The position numbers were made by a program, and so were the translations under genes. Under the pieces are notes generated by a model that ran no database searches, had not been told where the DNA came from, and was given only the letters and a program-made list of their open reading frames with translations. Below, in pieces: positions 19,157 to 20,689 of a stretch of 20,689 bases of DNA (the first letter of the stretch is position 1; every line of letters starts with the position of its first letter). The stretch comes from a virus: positions 1 through 20,689 of IMG/VR virus record IMGVR_UViG_3300048837_001096; one strand, given 5' to 3'.

Positions 19157-20689
19157 CGGCAAGTACGTCCTCCCACCCCTAGCCGCTGGCCGGGACCTCC
19201 TTCTCCAGGAGGTCGATCTATGCAAGCCCACAGTCGTGGTCGCAATGGGCAACATTGCCCTCTGGGCCCTCACCGGCAAATGGGGAGTCCGAAAGTGGCG
19301 ATCCTCTATCCTCCAAGGCGAAGTCAATGGGCACCGATTTAAAGTTATCCCAGTCGAAACCCCAACCTCGGTACTCCGAGAGTGGCCCCGCCGCGGTCTA
19401 CTCGTCCACGATCTGCGACGGGCAAAAGTGGAACTTGGCCGAGGGCCAGAGGTTTCAATCCCTAAATATCAATTCATTATCCGCCCCAATTTCCAACAAG
19501 CTTCGGCGTGCCTCCGTGAACTCCTCGCCCGGCTGGATAATTCCTCCAGCCTTATCCCCCTTGCGGCTGACATCGAAACGCGAGCAGGCCATACTGCTTG
19601 CTTGGGTATCGCTTGGTCGCGGCTGGAGGCAATATGTGTGCCTTGGATGTGTGTGGAACGTGCGGAAGGTTATTGGAACGTCGAGGAAGAACTGGAGCTT
19701 GTTCTCTTCACTAATCAGATCCTAACGCATCCAAAGGCCTCGGTGACCTGGCAGAACGGCGCATATGACCACCAGTACGAGCACCGATGGCATTTCATCC
19801 AGCCTAATCTTGGTTGGGACACAATGCTGGCCCACCACAGCATGTTTTCCATTAGCCCGAAAGGTCTCGATCACCTATCGTCCCTGTATTGTGACTATCA
19901 TGCCTACTGGAAAGATGATGGTAAGCTATGGGACCCCTCAATCCCGGAAGAAGATTTTTGGACCTACAACTGCGAGGATTGTGTTAGAACCTTCGAGATT
20001 CGAGAGGCTGAAGAAGCAGCCATCCAGCACCTATCTCTCGACTGGCCAAAGCTTCCCTCCGTCGTCGCCTTTCAACACGCCCTCCAGCCCGCCGTCGTAC
20101 GCATGATGCTCCGGGGCGTCCGCTCCGACGACCGCACCCGATCCGAGATGGGCAGAGCTCTGCTCGCCGCTTCCCAGCGCCTCCAAGGGGAGCTAACCCA
20201 GCTCTGCGGAGCCGAGCTCAACATCAACTCCCCGAAGCAGATGCAGGAGTTCTTCTACGAAACGCTCCGGCAGACGCCGGTGAAGAAGCGGCGCCCCGAC
20301 GGCACCTGGGGGCCGACCTGCGACGATGACGCCCTCCAAACGATCGCCCTGCGGGAGCCCGTTCTCCGCCCCGTCGTCGCCCGTATTCAGGCCCTCCGCT
20401 CGGGCGGGAAATTCCTATCTACCTACGTCCAGATGCCACGGGACACGGATGGCCGGATGCGTTGCTCCTACAACGTGGCCGGGACAGTCACCTATCGCTT
20501 CAGCTCGTCCGAGAATGCTTTTGGCTCCGGGGGAAACCTTCAGAACATCCCAGTCGGCGACAAGGACGAAGACGCCCTGATCCTCCTTCCCAATATCCGA
20601 AAGCTTTTCCTCTTCGATGAAGGCTACACCGGATTCGATCTCGACGGCGACTCCGCTGACCTCCGCATTGTAACTGGCGAGTCGGGGTG
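18939..20689 (+). CDS. UDG-like / 3'-5' exonuclease / DNA polymerase A fusion, partial
   Basis: Replicative-type family A polymerase, cut by the right edge after 583 codons. Residues 1-about 170 are uracil-DNA-glycosylase-like (family 4, as in SPO1 polymerase): 'MIVSEAPGPKEVEAGAPI', 'KPTVVVAMGNIALWALTGKW', 'VIPVETPTSVLREW'. The usual active-site HPS is TPT here, so glycosylase activity is doubtful. Residues about 205-360 are the proofreading exonuclease, with DIET (Asp211, Glu213), 'NGAYDHQ' (Asn273, Asp277) and 'YNCED' (Tyr343, Asp347), a complete set. The palm starts near 360 and reaches motif A ('FDLDGDSADLRIVTGE', about 566-581); motifs B and C lie outside. ATG 18939 follows from the UDG alignment; ATG 18840 has a better ribosome site (AGGAG, 7-base spacer) but adds a Ser/Pro-rich, shadow-like stretch. 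The exonuclease codons are more AT-rich than the flanks. Confidence 0.92.
   Translation, partial: MIVSEAPGPKEVEAGAPIASTAAWLLSECMKEAGLHLSAFTSTVGRELPPGADPGNWIASTIKARTPAHRLINGKYVLPPLAAGRDLLLQEVDLCKPTVVVAMGNIALWALTGKWGVRKWRSSILQGEVNGHRFKVIPVETPTSVLREWPRRGLLVHDLRRAKVELGRGPEVSIPKYQFIIRPNFQQASACLRELLARLDNSSSLIPLAADIETRAGHTACLGIAWSRLEAICVPWMCVERAEGYWNVEEELELVLFTNQILTHPKASVTWQNGAYDHQYEHRWHFIQPNLGWDTMLAHHSMFSISPKGLDHLSSLYCDYHAYWKDDGKLWDPSIPEEDFWTYNCEDCVRTFEIREAEEAAIQHLSLDWPKLPSVVAFQHALQPAVVRMMLRGVRSDDRTRSEMGRALLAASQRLQGELTQLCGAELNINSPKQMQEFFYETLRQTPVKKRRPDGTWGPTCDDDALQTIALREPVLRPVVARIQALRSGGKFLSTYVQMPRDTDGRMRCSYNVAGTVTYRFSSSENAFGSGGNLQNIPVGDKDEDALILLPNIRKLFLFDEGYTGFDLDGDSADLRIVTGESG

Noticed and set aside
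19257-19725. Separate 156-codon gene inside the polymerase region
   Set aside because: It is out of frame with the polymerase, which shows continuous UDG-like and exonuclease motifs here. The product is Ser/Arg-rich without features.

Overview
This window is part of a tailed-phage genome, free or integrated, with high GC content and tightly packed genes, many overlapping by ATGA, GTGA or TGATG. Terminase, portal, recombination genes and a family A DNA polymerase identify it. GC-rich codon use, sigma70-like promoters, Shine-Dalgarno sites and the protein types suggest a proteobacterial host, perhaps a betaproteobacterium, but the host is inferred. No integrase, lysis gene, ParA, tRNA or CRISPR array is visible.

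Layout. (1) 1-4660, minus strand: packaging and head operon, terS > terL > portal > small structural-type protein > a gene cut by the left edge, driven by a near-consensus promoter (4688-4716). (2) 4661-5656: about 1 kb without a convincing gene. It is full of repeats and dyads, with an inverted pair of perfect DnaA boxes and a T10 tract, and is a candidate replication origin and divergent control region. (3) 5657-8317, plus strand: small early-type genes behind a second promoter. A perfect match to the chromosomal parS consensus (TGTTCCACGTGAAACA) sits just before the second gene. (4) 8314-9946: three genes of different composition that look like an accessory cassette. (5) 10049-13993: many small unknown genes in short operons with their own promoters and one clear terminator. 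(6) 13990-20689: DNA metabolism, comprising a Cas4/RecB-like nuclease, a MazG-like pyrophosphohydrolase, a Sak4/RecA-like ATPase, a putative ssDNA-binding protein, a ParB-methyltransferase fusion, and a UDG-like/3'-5' exonuclease/DNA polymerase A fusion cut by the right edge.

How it may work together. The nuclease, ATPase and SSB-like protein form a typical phage recombination module beside the polymerase. The most unusual combination is a canonical parS, a DnaA-box dyad and a ParB-fold methyltransferase in one genome. It suggests that the phage uses, mimics or resists the host ParB/DnaA machinery, for example for plasmid-like maintenance, control of early genes or marking of its DNA. Intergenic regions also carry recurring TAGGGGC-type words and CGTTTCCC half-sites, pointing to at least one phage-specific DNA-binding regulator.
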